DNA from: Sarcophilus harrisii
Taxonomy: Eukaryota; Chordata; Mammalia; Dasyuromorphia; Dasyuridae
Direction: 5' to 3'
Assembly: GCF_902635505.1 (NCBI RefSeq)
Contig: NC_045429.1
Span: 132,428,804 to 132,492,803, forward strand
DNA: 64,000 nucleotides
Position numbers and translations under genes: made by a program. The notes beneath the pieces were generated by a model, which ran no database searches, was not told where the DNA came from, and saw nothing but the letters and a program-made list of their open reading frames with translations. Below are positions 23,069 to 34,150 of this stretch, in pieces. Every line of letters starts with the position of its first letter. Position 1 is the first letter of the stretch.

Positions 23069-23602
23069 TTTTTTTCTTCTTTTTTTTATTATAGTTTTTT
23101 TTTATTGACGGAACATATGCATGGGTAATTTTTCAACACTGACCCTTGCAAACATTTCTGTTCCAACTTTTCCCTTCCTTCCTTCCATCCCCTCCCCTAG
23201 ATGGCAGGCAGTCCCATATATGTTAAGCATGTTATGTTAAATACGATATATGTATACATATTTATAGTTATCTTGCTGCACAGGAAAAATCAGATTTAGA
23301 AAGAAGGTAAAAATAACCTGAGAAGAAAAACAAAAATACAAGCAAACAACAGAAAGAGTGTAAATGCTATGTTATGGTCCATACTCATTTCCCAATGTTC
23401 TTTTACTGGATGTAGCTGGTTCTGCCCATCATTGATCAATTAGAACTGATTTGGAGCCTCTCATTGTTGAAGATAGCCACTTCCATCAGAATTGATCCTC
23501 ATATAGTATCATTGTTGAAGTGTATAATGATCTCCTGGTCCTGCTCATTTCACTCAGCATCAGTTCATGTAAGTCTCTCCAAGCCTCTCTGTAGTCATCC
23601 TG
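23069..23602 (-). mobile_element. 5'-truncated L1 inserted in L2, 15-bp TSD
   Basis: Antisense L1 3' end with T-rich tail at the left (23069-23100), GGGTAATTTTTCAACACTGA, the CCTAGATGGCAGGCAGTCC segment and TGCTCATTTCACTCAGCATC at the right. The 15 bases ACCAGCTGAATTTTC at 23054-23068 are repeated exactly at 23603-23617, a perfect target-site duplication. Confidence 0.92.
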
Positions 23603-24639
23603 ACCAGCTGAATTTTCACTGATTCCCCTCTGCTTAGTAGTCTGAGGTGGGGAGTTAAAATACTCTTTGCTCTCCTTTGCCATTTTTGGGTTTTCTCACT
23701 ACCTCCATCTCTTAGTAACCTCTCCTCCTTTAAGGTTCATGCAATCCATATCTTCTATCTAATCAAAATCCTGGTATTGTTTACAAGTTTCCAGTCCACT
23801 CCCCTTCTTTCAAATTCAACTAGATGAATAACTGGTACACATTTTTTTTTTCTCTCCAACTTCTGCCCTCATACTGTAACAAAAGACTATATTTGTAACA
23901 TAACTATCAATAAACATATTGAGACTCCCTTAAACACCTTAACCACTCAGTTCTTCAGCCTTTTCTCTTCCCATGACCTGCTCTTCTATCCCACTTCAGC
24001 CACACACAAAGATGATCATAAACATGAACTTCCATGTTCAAGAATTCTCAAATCATCTTATCTGACCACAAGCTACTGGCTTTCTCCCTCTCCTTCTGCC
24101 TTTCCTTGTCAAGCCTGACTCTTTGTCCACATAGTGATTTTTAATCCCTTGACCCTTCAGGTCTCTCCAGTCTTTCCTTTTCTCCTCGTTTTGACTCCTT
24201 GTTGAACCATAATTGAACTGGTTCTCTTCTCTTCTCTTCTCTTCTCTTGCCTCCATGGTTCCTTCATCATATTGCCAATTGCACCTTGACAGACCTCAGC
24301 TTTGGATGACTCCCATCATCCATTGCTTTTGCTTCTGCACATGTGCTATTGAGCAAATATAGATAAAATCACATAACTGTTTCTGACTGGATCCCCCACC
24401 AGCTTATGTTACTGAACCTCAACTAGGCTCTCCCTCTTGATAGGCAATCTTCCTATACTTCCCTTGCCAATTACTATCTCACCCTCCATTGAGGCTCTCC
24501 AAATCTTTTTATGTTTCCTCAAACCTCCCATGGTACTCTTTCCCCCTCACCTTCTCATCTGAGAAGTTTGCCTCTTATTTTGTAGAAAAAACTAAAGCCA
24601 CTGACCTTAAGGTCCTTCTTCTCTCCTTTTCTTCATCAT

Positions 24640-25240
24640 ATACTATTTATTGGTTGTTGTCTTTCAACAAAGAGGACAAAAATTACATCACTATGTTAGA
24701 GTCAAGTTGTAATATGTTTGACTATGGCTGAGCAGACCAATAGAAGCTCTTTCAGAGATCAGACACAAGTAGCCCCTATAAATATTTGGAAGGGACTTTC
24801 TAACTCTGTGCATCTTGCCTTTCTTCTGAGCTAACTTAATTCTGCTTTGCTCATAGGGCACCCCTTGCTAGATGGTCCTGTGCTGGTATCCCATGTCATA
24901 CAATCAATTTTAAAGTTCTTAAGAGAGACCTTGAGAGTGATCTTGTATAACTTTTTTTGCTACCTTGTGAGCACTTGCCATATGTGAGGTTTATCAAAAT
25001 AATCTTTTTGGCAAGCATAGACTTGGTATTCGAACAATGTGGCCAGCCCAGTGGAGTTGTGCATTCTGCAGTAGAGTTGGAATGTTTGGTGATTTAATTC
25101 AAAAAAGCATGTCAGTGGGGATCACATCCTGCCAGGTGATCTTCAGAATCTTCCTAAGACAATTCAAATGGCAGCAACTCAGTTTCCTGACATGGCGCTG
25201 GTAGACAATCCAGGTTTCATAGGCAATGAGGTCAGTACAA
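24640..25240 (-). mobile_element. LINE with C-terminal zinc finger (R4/Dong- or RTE-like), 3' part
   Basis: On the minus strand it encodes HLNCLRKILKITWQD..IP, then LLQNAQLHWAGHIVRIPSL (about 25030-25200), the C-terminal RT region of several non-LTR clades. Near 24720-24770 it encodes ERASIGLLSHSQTY, the remnant of a CGRAFRARIGLISHSRTH zinc finger. The 3' end (24650-24690) carries GTCCTCTTTGTTGAAAGACA. It lies within L2. Clade uncertain; the gene is degraded with several stops. Confidence 0.65.
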
Positions 25241-26636
25241 CAGCTGACACTACCTCCACCTTCCCTCCATTTCACATAATAAAGTGGCCCTTCTTTTTGC
25301 CAAGAAATCCCTCTACATGCACAAGTGATTCCATTCTATCCCTTATTTTCCACCAGATTGCTCCCTTTACCGTCCAACTTTCTAATTATCTTCAGTCTCT
25401 CCCTGTCTACTGGTTATTTCCCTATAATTTACAAACATGTCTATGTCTCCCCAATCCTAGGGAAAAAAAATCTCTCCTAATCCTCCCATCCCTGCTATCA
25501 TCCTATATTTCTTCTGTGCTTTGTGGCTAAACTCCCCAGGGAAGGCAGTCTACAAAAGTCTACCTCTGCTTTCTCTCCCCTCACTCTTTTTTTACCCTTT
25601 ACAATCCAGCTTCCAACCTCAACTCTCCACTAAAACTGCTTTCTCCAAGATTATCCGTGATCTCTTAATTATTAGATCTAATGGTCTTTACTCAGTTATC
25701 ATTCTTCTTGGCCTTTCTGCAATCTTTACTGTTTATCACTTTCTTCTTGAAAGTCACGTCTCACTAGATTTTTAGAATACCACTCTCTCCTGTTTCTTCT
25801 CCTACTTAGACATCTTCTTTTAAGACTCTTTGCTGAATTCTCTTTTAGGTCATGACATCTCAAGTGTTCCTCAGGGCTTTCTTTTTTTTACCCCCTCTAT
25901 ACTATTTCATTTGGCAATCTCATCAGTTCTTATAGAGATAGTTCCTATCTCTATGCTGATGATTTTCAAATCTAGTTTTCCCGATCTAACCTCTCTATTG
26001 ATCTCTTGGATATTCAATTGTCTTTCAGATTATCTTAAACTGGATCAGATACCTTAAACTAAACACATCTAAAATTGAACTCATTATCTTTCCCTCTAGC
26101 CATTCCCCCAAACTTCCTTACTATTTAAAGTAACTACCACTGTCCTCCTAGTTTTTCAGGCTCCAAAATTAGGAATCATCCTGTACTTCTCATTATTTCT
26201 GGTCTGCCCACACTACAACACCCATATTTATTCTGTGGCCAAGGTCTGTCAATTTTACCTTTGCAATATCTCTCATATATGCCCTCCTCTCTTCTTTGAC
26301 ACTGCCCCCATTCTATGCAGACCCTACAATATTCAAATAGCATGTTGCTGCTGGCACTTCCTGCCTCTCTGTCCACTCTTATCTATCCTCTATTTAGCCT
26401 TTAGAGTGATATTTCTAAAGCACAAGTATAACCATGTCACCAGTCAGTGGCTCCCCTCTTACCTCCAAGATCAATACTAAATTCTTTGTTTAGCATTTAA
26501 AGCCCTTTACCATCCCATTCCAGTCTTCTTATATCTTATTCCCCACCAGGTATTCTTTAACCCAAGGACACTAACTTTGACCTATGAGGAAGACACTCTA
26601 TCTCTTGATTCCAGGTATTTTCTCTGGCTATTCTTT

Positions 26637-27294
26637 TTTTTTTTCCTAAGATTTTCCTGAGTTTATTCTTTTTTTTTAAAAAAGTTTTTAATTTTCAAAA
26701 CATAAATGCAGGGATAATTTTTCAACATTAACTCTTGCAAAACTGTGTGTTCCAATTTTTCCCCGCCTTACCCCCAGATGGCAAGTAATCCAATATATGT
26801 TAAGCACAGTAAAAAATATATGTTAAATCCAATATATGCATACAATTATCTTTCTGCACAAGAAAAATCTAATCAAAAATGGAAAAAGTGAGAAAGAAAA
26901 TAAAATGCAAGCAAACAACAACAAAAAGAGTGAAAATTCTATGTTGTGATTCATACTCAGTTCCCATAGTCCTCTCTCTGGGTGTAGATGGCTCTTTTCA
27001 TCACAAGTCTTTTGGAACTGTACTGGATTATCTTACTGTTGAAGAGAGCCACATCCATCAGAGTTGATCATTGTATAATCTTCATGTTGCTGTGTACAAT
27101 GATCTCCTGCTTCTGCTCATTTCACTCAGCATCAATTCATGTAAGTCTCTCCAGCCTCTCTGTATTCATCCTGCTGATCATTTCTTATAGAACAATAATA
27201 TTCCATAACATTCATATACTATAACTTATCCAGTCATTCTCCAACTTATAGGCAAACACTCAGTTTCCAATTTCTTGCCATTACAAAAAGAACT
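26637..27294 (-). mobile_element. 5'-truncated L1 inserted in L2, 14-bp TSD
   Basis: Antisense L1 3' region, same family as 23069-23602 but longer: GGATAATTTTTCAACATTAA, CCCCAGATGGCAAGTAATCC and TGCTCATTTCACTCAGCATC. It is flanked by TCTGGCTATTCTTT (26623-26636) and TCTGGTTATTCTTT (27295-27308), a target-site duplication with one difference. Confidence 0.9.
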
Positions 27295-27699
27295 TCTGGT
27301 TATTCTTTAAATCCTGGAATGCTCTTCCTCATTTCTTCCTCCGTGTTTCTCTGGATTCCTTTAAGTCCTAACTAAAATCCTGTCTCCTATAGGAAGGCTT
27401 TCCCAAACCCCTCAATTCTAATGAAATTAATATTTTATTTCCTACTTATCCTGTATATGACTTTTTTGTACATATTTGCTTGCTTGTTGTCTCTCCAATT
27501 AAACTGTGAGCTCTTTGAAATCAGGAGTTATCTTTTATGTCTTTTTGTGTCCTTGATGCTTAGTGCATAGTAGCTGTTTAATAAATGTTTATTGATTGAT
27601 TGACCAAAGTGTTTTACATAAATATAATATTGTAATGTGATATTAATATACATATTTTAGATATATTCACACAGATACATATAGAGCATTTTGAGTACC

Positions 27700-27860
27700 T
27701 CAAAATATTTTTTTGATCTCATTTTATCCTCACAACATCCCTGGAAGTGTTATCCCATTCAACAGGAATCTGAAGCTGAAAAGCCAAATAGCTTGCTCAA
27801 AATCACATAGCAAGAATCTGGGGCAAAAGTCAAACTCAGGATCTAAATGACATTTATTTT
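27700..27860 (-). mobile_element. MIR, antisense
   Basis: CATTTTATCCTCACAACATC, CAAAATCACATAGCAAG and AAACTCAGGATCTAA in antisense MIR order. Confidence 0.6.
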
Positions 27861-27869
27861 TATTAATAA

Positions 27870-28235
27870 TCATAGCTAACCTTTAATATGACACTTTAGT
27901 TTCTTTACAACAAAGCATTTTCCTTAAAAAAAAAAAAAAAAAGTAGAGAGTACAAGTAATATCATTCAGATTTTACAGATGAGAAAATTGAGAGATTGAA
28001 GGACTTGCTCTCCATTGTGGAACTAGTATGTAGCAGAACAAGGACTTGAACTCAGATCTAACTGCATTTTTTAAAGAGGCAAACAGAGTTAAGCATTTGC
28101 CCAGGGTTACATGGCTAGAAAATGTCTGAAATCCTATTTGAATTAGGACCTGACTTCAGGACCAGAGCTCTATCCATTGCACCACCTAGCTGTCTGGTCA
28201 TCTGCATTTTGCAGTGAACTGCATTATCTCCTTAC
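27870..28235 (-). mobile_element. MIR, antisense, split by a SINE
   Basis: AATCATAGCTAACCTTTAAT, GATTTTACAGATGAGAAAAT and TTGAACTCAGATCTAACTGC; a SINE at 28071-28201 splits its head. Confidence 0.55.
28071..28201 (-). mobile_element. CORE SINE fragment with 9-bp TSD
   Basis: GAGTTAAGCATTTGCCCAGG and GCTCTATCCATTGCACCACC, the antisense head of a marsupial SINE. CTGCATTTT occurs at 28062-28070 and again at 28202-28210. Confidence 0.65.
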
Positions 28236-28329
28236 CTCACACAGGTGCTTTGAGAACAAAGCTGCACAAATCTTGAATGCTAAAAGATGTGAGTTATTGT
28301 TATTGTAAAATATCCTCCAGGGATTCCAC

Positions 28330-28470
28330 CAACAGCATCAGTGTGCTACTGGGGGCTGAGCACTGTATTAAGCACTGTGGGCATTAAAAAAGAAGGAATA
28401 ATCCATGCCATCGGTGAATCTATCTCATCTAGTTGGGAGCTCCATGAACTGGTGCAGATAGCAAAATCCT
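28330..28470 (-). mobile_element. L2 3' fragment, antisense
   Basis: GCACTGTATTAAGCACTGTG and AAGAAGGAATAATCCATGCC resemble the antisense L2 3' end. Confidence 0.45.
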
Positions 28471-29240
28471 CCTTTGAAAGCACCATTTGCCACGCCAATC
28501 CCCCCAAAAGCCTCTTGTATGATACTTTGCCCTTCTCATTCTGTGAATCCTCTCTAAAGAATCTCCCTCATACACTAGAGGCCTTTTCCTCTCTGGTTCT
28601 TTTGATATTTCATGGGGACCAGTATAACACTCAAGCTCTCCCTTTATTAAATTTGACTTGTATTCTATGAGTAGCCTATCTCCATCTTGGAGCATATATA
28701 TGTGCATCCTGGATGACATCTCTTACTTACTGTACTTCTCATATATAGGTTAATTATCTTTGCCCCAGTCTACTTGGATCTATTATATAGCTTTGTTTAT
28801 TGTCCTTTTAGGCCATGAGAGATATTGATTCTTCTGAGATGAAGATGTTCTACCATTCATAGATAAATAACATCATGTGGATAATAGTAATGGTAAGGAG
28901 ATGACCATTAGGAAGTACTTTTGAATTAATAAATGCACTGTCCAAATTTGAGCCACTCTAATCTGTCTGATTGTGGGCAAGGCGTGTAATTTCACTACTC
29001 CTGCAACTAAGTAAACTCTCTTCCCTTCCCTACCTGGACCAATTGGTAAATCAAAGAGATATACTATCCCCTCTGCTAGAATATCCTGTCTTTAATAGGG
29101 TCTTACCACATCCTAAACTTGAATTATCCCCAGTACCTAACATCTTTACTTCCTATTTAGGTGCTACCAAGCAGGAACTAGAGAAAATCATGAAATTGAT
29201 ACTTGAACCTACAGATTTGCATATTGTAATCTCACCCACA
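28470..29240. other. Unassigned stretch
   Basis: Open frames at 28341-28670 (+), 28429-28719 (-) and 28971-29249 (+) show no recognisable domain and no consistent splice signals. The last piece could be a diverged L2 5' portion. Confidence 0.4.
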
Positions 29241-29292
29241 GGCCTTTAGGCTTGGAGGCAAATCCTTTTATACATTTCCCTAATCCATTCAT

Positions 29293-29420
29293 TCTCTGTC
29301 TCTCTCTCTGTCTCTGTCTGTCTCTGTCTCTGTCTCTGTCTCTCTCTCTTTCTCTCTCTCTCTCTCTGTCTCTTTCTTTTTTTCTCTCTCTCTGTCTGTC
29401 TCTCTCTTTCTCTCTCTCTC
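29293..29420. repeat. CT / CTGT microsatellite
   Basis: CTCTCTGT-type units, imperfect, within or beside a second L2. Leu/Ser-rich and Arg/Glu-rich frames are artefacts. Confidence 0.95.
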
Positions 29421-29429
29421 AGCTTCACC

Positions 29430-30665
29430 ACAGCAGCTATTCCAAATCTTATCTTTTCTCAGATCCTTCACTGAACTTCTGAACTTCCTCCCCAGATTTT
29501 TTCAGAAGAACTCAATTCCTTCTTTCCTAGAAAACTTCAAATCATTCACTGTGGGTTCCTTTTTCTTCTTTCCTCATCTTTATCTCATATTGTTCAGAAG
29601 TCTTGTTCCTGTATTTCCATCTTCACTCCTTTCTCTTATCAAGGCAAAACTATACATATCAGAGATTGTGTATGTGTGTGATGGATTCCTTTGGAGGCTG
29701 ATGAAGACTTTGCAACCTTTCTCAAACAAAGATAAAATCCATGGCATTACAAAAAAAACTGATTATGTTGAAACAGTTACCAAAAAAGAAAAGAAAAGAT
29801 GTTTTTAAGTTCTCCCTATCTACTAGTTCCTTCTCTGTTACCTAAATATGCCTATATCTCTCCCAACCTTAAAATATCTCACTTGATCCTACTAACTGTG
29901 CTAGGCAGCAGCTTGTGGCTTTCCTCCCCTTCATGGTTCAACTCCTTGAGAAAACTGTTTACAATTAAGGCCTCCAATTTTTCTCCTCTCATTCACTTCT
30001 AAAACCTTTGATAAAACATCCATATCAACTGAAAATCTGCTACTATATATAGGATTTTCTAGGGTTAGGATTAATGCTAATTTACATAAAAACTAAAGCA
30101 AACACTGCATTTGCAGAAGGAAAAGGTTGTTCCAAACCAACAGCACTTAAAAAGATATATTTCTATATCGTATTTCAACTCAATTGTATTTGATTGAAAC
30201 ACTAAAAATCTGACATTTACAAAAATAAAACCTTTGCTATCTAGCTTCAAGTCTCATCATTTCATTGAAAATGCTGTCTCCCAGATATAATGCCTTTTCT
30301 CAACCCTCTTACTCTTTAATCTCCATACATTTTTTGACACTGTTAATCATCCTCATCTCTTGAACACTCTTTCCTCTCTAGGTTTTTCTAACATTGTTCT
30401 TTCTTAGTCCTCCTCCTATCAATTTAACTACTCTTTTTCATTCACCTTGGCTAATTATTCCTCCAAATCATGCCCAATAACTATGAGATGTCCTCGAAAG
30501 CACTGTCCCAGGTCCTTTTCTCTTCTCTCTCAACACAATCTTGCTTGGTGATATTATTAGCTTCCATGGGTTGAGTGATTATCTCCGTGCAGATAATTCC
30601 CAGATGTTTCCAGCACAACTATCCTTCTTAGCTCCAACCAACTGCCTTCTGAACATCTTAAAATG
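29430..30665 (+). mobile_element. Second L2 LINE fragment, sense
   Basis: AACTCCTTGAGAAAACTGTT (about 29940), TTTTGACACTGTTAATCATC (about 30330), TCCTCTCTAGGTTTTTCTAA and a degraded RT box (about 30580, reading LRADN in place of LYADD) follow L2 ORF2 order. About 230 bases near 30010-30240 do not fit and may be an insertion. Confidence 0.7.
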
Positions 30666-30944
30666 TTTATACATATAAAATATGTATGTGTATGAACACA
30701 GACATATTAGGGCAGTATATATAATCCAGACAATAAATATTTTAATCTATTTTTTCTTCCAGTATGAATAACCATGCTCATCTCATTTTAGTGAATATAG
30801 ATTTCATTTGGGAAACCCTACAAGTTTACACTCAGTACAACATCATCTACAAAAAGAAATATCTGAAGTAGCATACCACTTGTAGAAAATACTTCTCTTT
30901 GATTATGCAAAATACATCCTCCATGCTATAGCAGAAAAAAAAAA

Positions 30945-31115
30945 AAAACTAGATCTGGAGTCAGAGGATCTGGCTTTAAATTCTGGTTCTGCTATTTATT
31001 AACCTTAGAAAGCCCTTTCCCTTCAGTTTTCTCATCTACAAAATGAGTTTTCAAGTGAAGCTGGATGACTTGTTGAGATGATTCTCAGTCAGAAATCTCA
31101 TCTCATTTATGACTA
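30945..31115 (+). mobile_element. MIR/CORE SINE, sense
   Basis: ATCTGGAGTCAGAGGATCTG, TTCTGGTTCTGCTATTTATT and CAGTTTTCTCATCTACAAAA, ending in the GATGACTTGTTGAGATGATT tail variant. Confidence 0.7.
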
Positions 31116-31689
31116 ATGTACACATTAGATGAGCATGTATTTAGTTGTTTTACATCTTATTGAATGTTGAGATGCAAGGAAGACAAAAGCAAAGACTATT
31201 TGTTGCCTTCAAGGAGCTTGCATAATAACCTAGCATAGTTCTAAGTATGGAGGATACAGGGATGGAGGTCAATCATGAAGAAGCTGTAGAAGTTTGGCTG
31301 GAAAGTGTTTAGGACTTGAACTTTGTTTATTCAATCAAGATGAAAGAGTGGAATGAATGGAGCATCATGAATACTTAGTAGATTGTCAGAGGTTAAAAAG
31401 GATCTAGGATTCAAAAAATACTCCAATGCTATGAATTTAAAAAGTTCAAAAAGCACGGAGTCTGGCAAGATTGCCATCATTGTCAACAGACTTTTAGTTC
31501 ATATTTTCTCAATTTTTAGAATAAAACATTAAGATTCAAGTCAATTCTCTGCCATGGCAGTATGGTGAGACACTGTGTTATACTGGGAAAGTGCTGTTTT
31601 TGGAGTAGTTGAGCCTCAGTTTTTTTCATTAATAAAAGGATATTTGTGCAGAAAATGCTTTGTAAGACTTAAAGCACTTATGCTGCAAA

Positions 31690-32155
31690 GAATTCCAAGC
31701 AAAATAATGCCCATCAATTGGGGAGTGATTAAACAAACTATAGTACATAAATGTAATAAAATATTACTATTCTGTGAAAAACAGTGAATACATAGAATTC
31801 AGAAAAGCATAGAAAGATTTACATAAATCAATGCAGACTGAAGTAAACAGAACCAGGAAAATACTATACATAATGATTACAATGATGTAAATAGAAAGAA
31901 CAAAAACTAAAACCTGAATGCTGTGTAAGTATCATGGTCAAGCCTGACCACAGAAAATGAAAAAGATATGAAATGCACCTTTTTTTCTTTCTTTGCAGAG
32001 GTCGGGGCTCTTGGTTTTGTTGAACTGCCTCCCCCTTCTTTTCCTTCTATTCTTTGTTATAAGAAATGGTTCTATGAGAAGAAAAGGGGAAAGGGATATA
32101 TCTGGAAATATAGGGATATAAAACCAAAAATATCAATTTCAAATACACTAAGTTT
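31690..32155 (+). mobile_element. L1 3' end, sense
   Basis: GCCCATCAATTGGGGAGTGA, AATGCAGACTGAAGTAAACA and GAACCAGGAAAATACTATAC, then the CTTTGCAGAGGTCGGGGCTC subtype-specific 3' UTR. Confidence 0.85.
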
Positions 32156-32349
32156 TAAAGCATTATATAAATGTGAGTTATCTGGAATTTTCTCTTAACA
32201 TTTAAAAAATTCATGAAAATTTCAGGGAGTCAAAATTCATAATCTTCTCACAGTTTCACCTTAGATGGGAATAGAATAATCAGTACCTAATAATGTGATC
32301 AGGAATACATTTGGTGAAGAATAAAATTGGCTTAGTATTATTATAATAC

Positions 32350-32590
32350 TAACATCATAGATAGAGAGCTAGGCTTGAAGATAGGAAGACTTCTGAGTTC
32401 GAATTTGATCTTAGATATTTACTAGCTGTGTGACTTTAGGTAAGCCATTTAATTCTATTTGCCTTAGTTTCTTTATTTATAAAATGAGCTGGAGAAGGAA
32501 ATGGCAAACCACTCTGATATCTCTGCCAAGAAAATCACAAATGGGTTTATAAAGTCAGTCATGATTGAAAATAACTGAACAACAATAATA
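32350..32590 (+). mobile_element. CORE SINE with RTE-like tail, sense
   Basis: AGATATTTACTAGCTGTGTG, AAATGAGCTGGAGAAGGAAA, TGGCAAACCACTCTGATATC and ATTGAAAATAACTGAACAAC: full order, one of the better preserved copies. Confidence 0.85.
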
Positions 32591-33124
32591 AACACCAGAC
32601 TGAATGTTCACAAAATTGTGGTGATGCTCCAACTAGATCTATCAGAGTATTCCATTTTGTTTTTGAAGTTTTATGAACAACTTCTGTAACCCTCCTGAAC
32701 ATGGAAACATCAGCCAGTTTCACCAACAATGAAGTCATAGAATATATAAGCATTTCATAGCACTGAGCATAGCTCATCACCAAATGACTTGGTTAGCTTG
32801 AGTTCTCTAAGAAAATAAACAGCAGTGGGATGCTCGGCAGCCATTGTGCAATGAAGGGAGTTCATGAAGCAGTTGTGAACAGAGATAGTTAAAGAAAACC
32901 AATTCTGGAAGTACTAAATCACAATATTGAACCACAGTAGACAAATCAGTCCCATGTGTCCCTATCAGGAATGACTAAGAGGTAATTTTCATTAGTGAAG
33001 ACTTCTGTAAAGAGGGACTTCTCATAGATGGAAAAGCAGTCTTTATGTATACATAGTTTGGGAAAACTGTTTGAACTGTATTGGTCTTTTGAAACACACC
33101 CTTAAACATAGATCACAATCAACA

Positions 33125-33475
33125 TTTTTTTTTAAAGCAAAGGGCTGATGCTGAGTGAAACAAGCAGCACCAGGAATGCATTGTACATAATAACAGCATG
33201 AATGTGCAATGATCAACTATGAAAGTCTTGGTTCTTTTCAGTGGTTCAGTGACCCAAAGCAATCCCAATAGACTCTGGACAGAAAATGCCATCTGCCTCC
33301 AGAAAAAGAACAGAGACTGAATGTAAAGCAACACATGCTTTGTTCACTTCTTTTTTTTGTTTTGTTTTTGTTTTTTTTCTCTCCCATGATTTTCCCCTTT
33401 TGTTCTGATTTTTCTCTTCCAACATAATTTATAAAGCAATGTGTATCATAAATAAATATTTTTAAAAGAAAGGGA
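33125..33475 (+). mobile_element. L1 3' end, sense
   Basis: GGGCTGATGCTGAGTGAAAC, CAATGATCAACTATGAAAGT, AATGCCATCTGCCTCCAGAA, ending in an A-rich tail near 33450. Confidence 0.8.
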
Positions 33476-33499
33476 AAAAAGCAAAGGGCAATGATATAG

Positions 33500-33650
33500 T
33501 ATCAATAATACCAGGTTCCAGCTAGAAAAGACTTCAAAGGTCATCTAGTCAGTCGATCTAATTTACTCAACTGAAAAATAAACTAAAGTTCCCACCAATT
33601 AAGTTCTGCTACTTGCCTAAAGTCATAAAGCTATTTAAAGGTATCTGCTC
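33500..33650 (-). mobile_element. MIR-type SINE, antisense
   Basis: CCAGCTAGAAAAGACTTCAA, AGGTCATCTAGTCAGTCGAT and CTAAAGTCATAAAGCTATTT, the antisense alternative-tail variant; diverged. Confidence 0.55.
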
Positions 33651-33889
33651 ATGCAGTTTTTAGGAATGCTTTCTTGAAGTTTTTTGTTTGTTTTAAATGA
33701 TCGTCATTTCTGTTTATAGTACACCTTCTGCCCTAGAGCTGAATCTATGGACAACAGTTAAACAACTAGAACTAATAAATTATTGAATAAGCCACTCTGC
33801 ACCTGTAGTCCTTTGCCTATTTGCTGTTTTGACTGAGGTATATTTTCTCATCTGTCCAACAGAACTGATATCGTTTGGAATTTTTTTCA

Positions 33890-34150
33890 CTATAAGCATT
33901 GTAATTTTGTTCTTCTGGTTCTATTTGTTTTACTATGTATCAGTTAATATAAATCCATGTGATTCTAAACTTTTCATATTCACTCTATCTTAGTTTATGA
34001 TAACATTCACTTACCACAATTTCTTCGGGCATAATGAATTCACTTTACTTTCAGTTCAATGATATTATAAAAAATTCTACCATGAGTATTTTAGTACATA
34101 TCGTACTTTTTCTTTTATGACCAGAGAAAAGAAATCATTAAGTCAAACAG
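33890..34150 (-). mobile_element. Old L1 fragment, antisense
   Basis: TTCTTCTGGTTCTATTTGTT and AGTTAATATAAATCCATGTG correspond to reverse-complement L1 3' sequence (compare 58120-58720). Confidence 0.5.

Larger units (their letters stand above)
22815..27602 (+). mobile_element. Nearly complete L2 LINE with three later insertions
   Basis: Sense L2. The endonuclease/RT region is traceable on the + strand: SLLILPSLLSSYISSVLCG, GKAVYKSL and LQSSFQPQLSTKTAFSKII (25460-25660) align with L2 SLDPSCPSSYRPIS, LEKAVY and LQSGFRPHHSTETALTKV; the RT catalytic YADD box is still readable at 25952-25963. The neighbouring DLSAAFDTVDH-type motif has lost its Asp. The 3' terminus at 27540-27602 has TTAATAAATGTTTATTGATT and short ATTG repeats. 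Excluding the inserts at 23069-23602, about 24640-25240 and 26637-27294, about 3.0 kb of L2 remains, near the usual full length. The left edge is uncertain. Nonfunctional. Confidence 0.8.

Noticed and set aside
25168-25775. Two consecutive frames that could pass for a gene
   Set aside because: They are degraded L2 ORF2, recognisable by LQSSFQPQLSTKTAF and neighbours.
28341-28719. Overlapping frames of about 100 residues on both strands
   Set aside because: Partly antisense L2; no domain and no paired splice sites.
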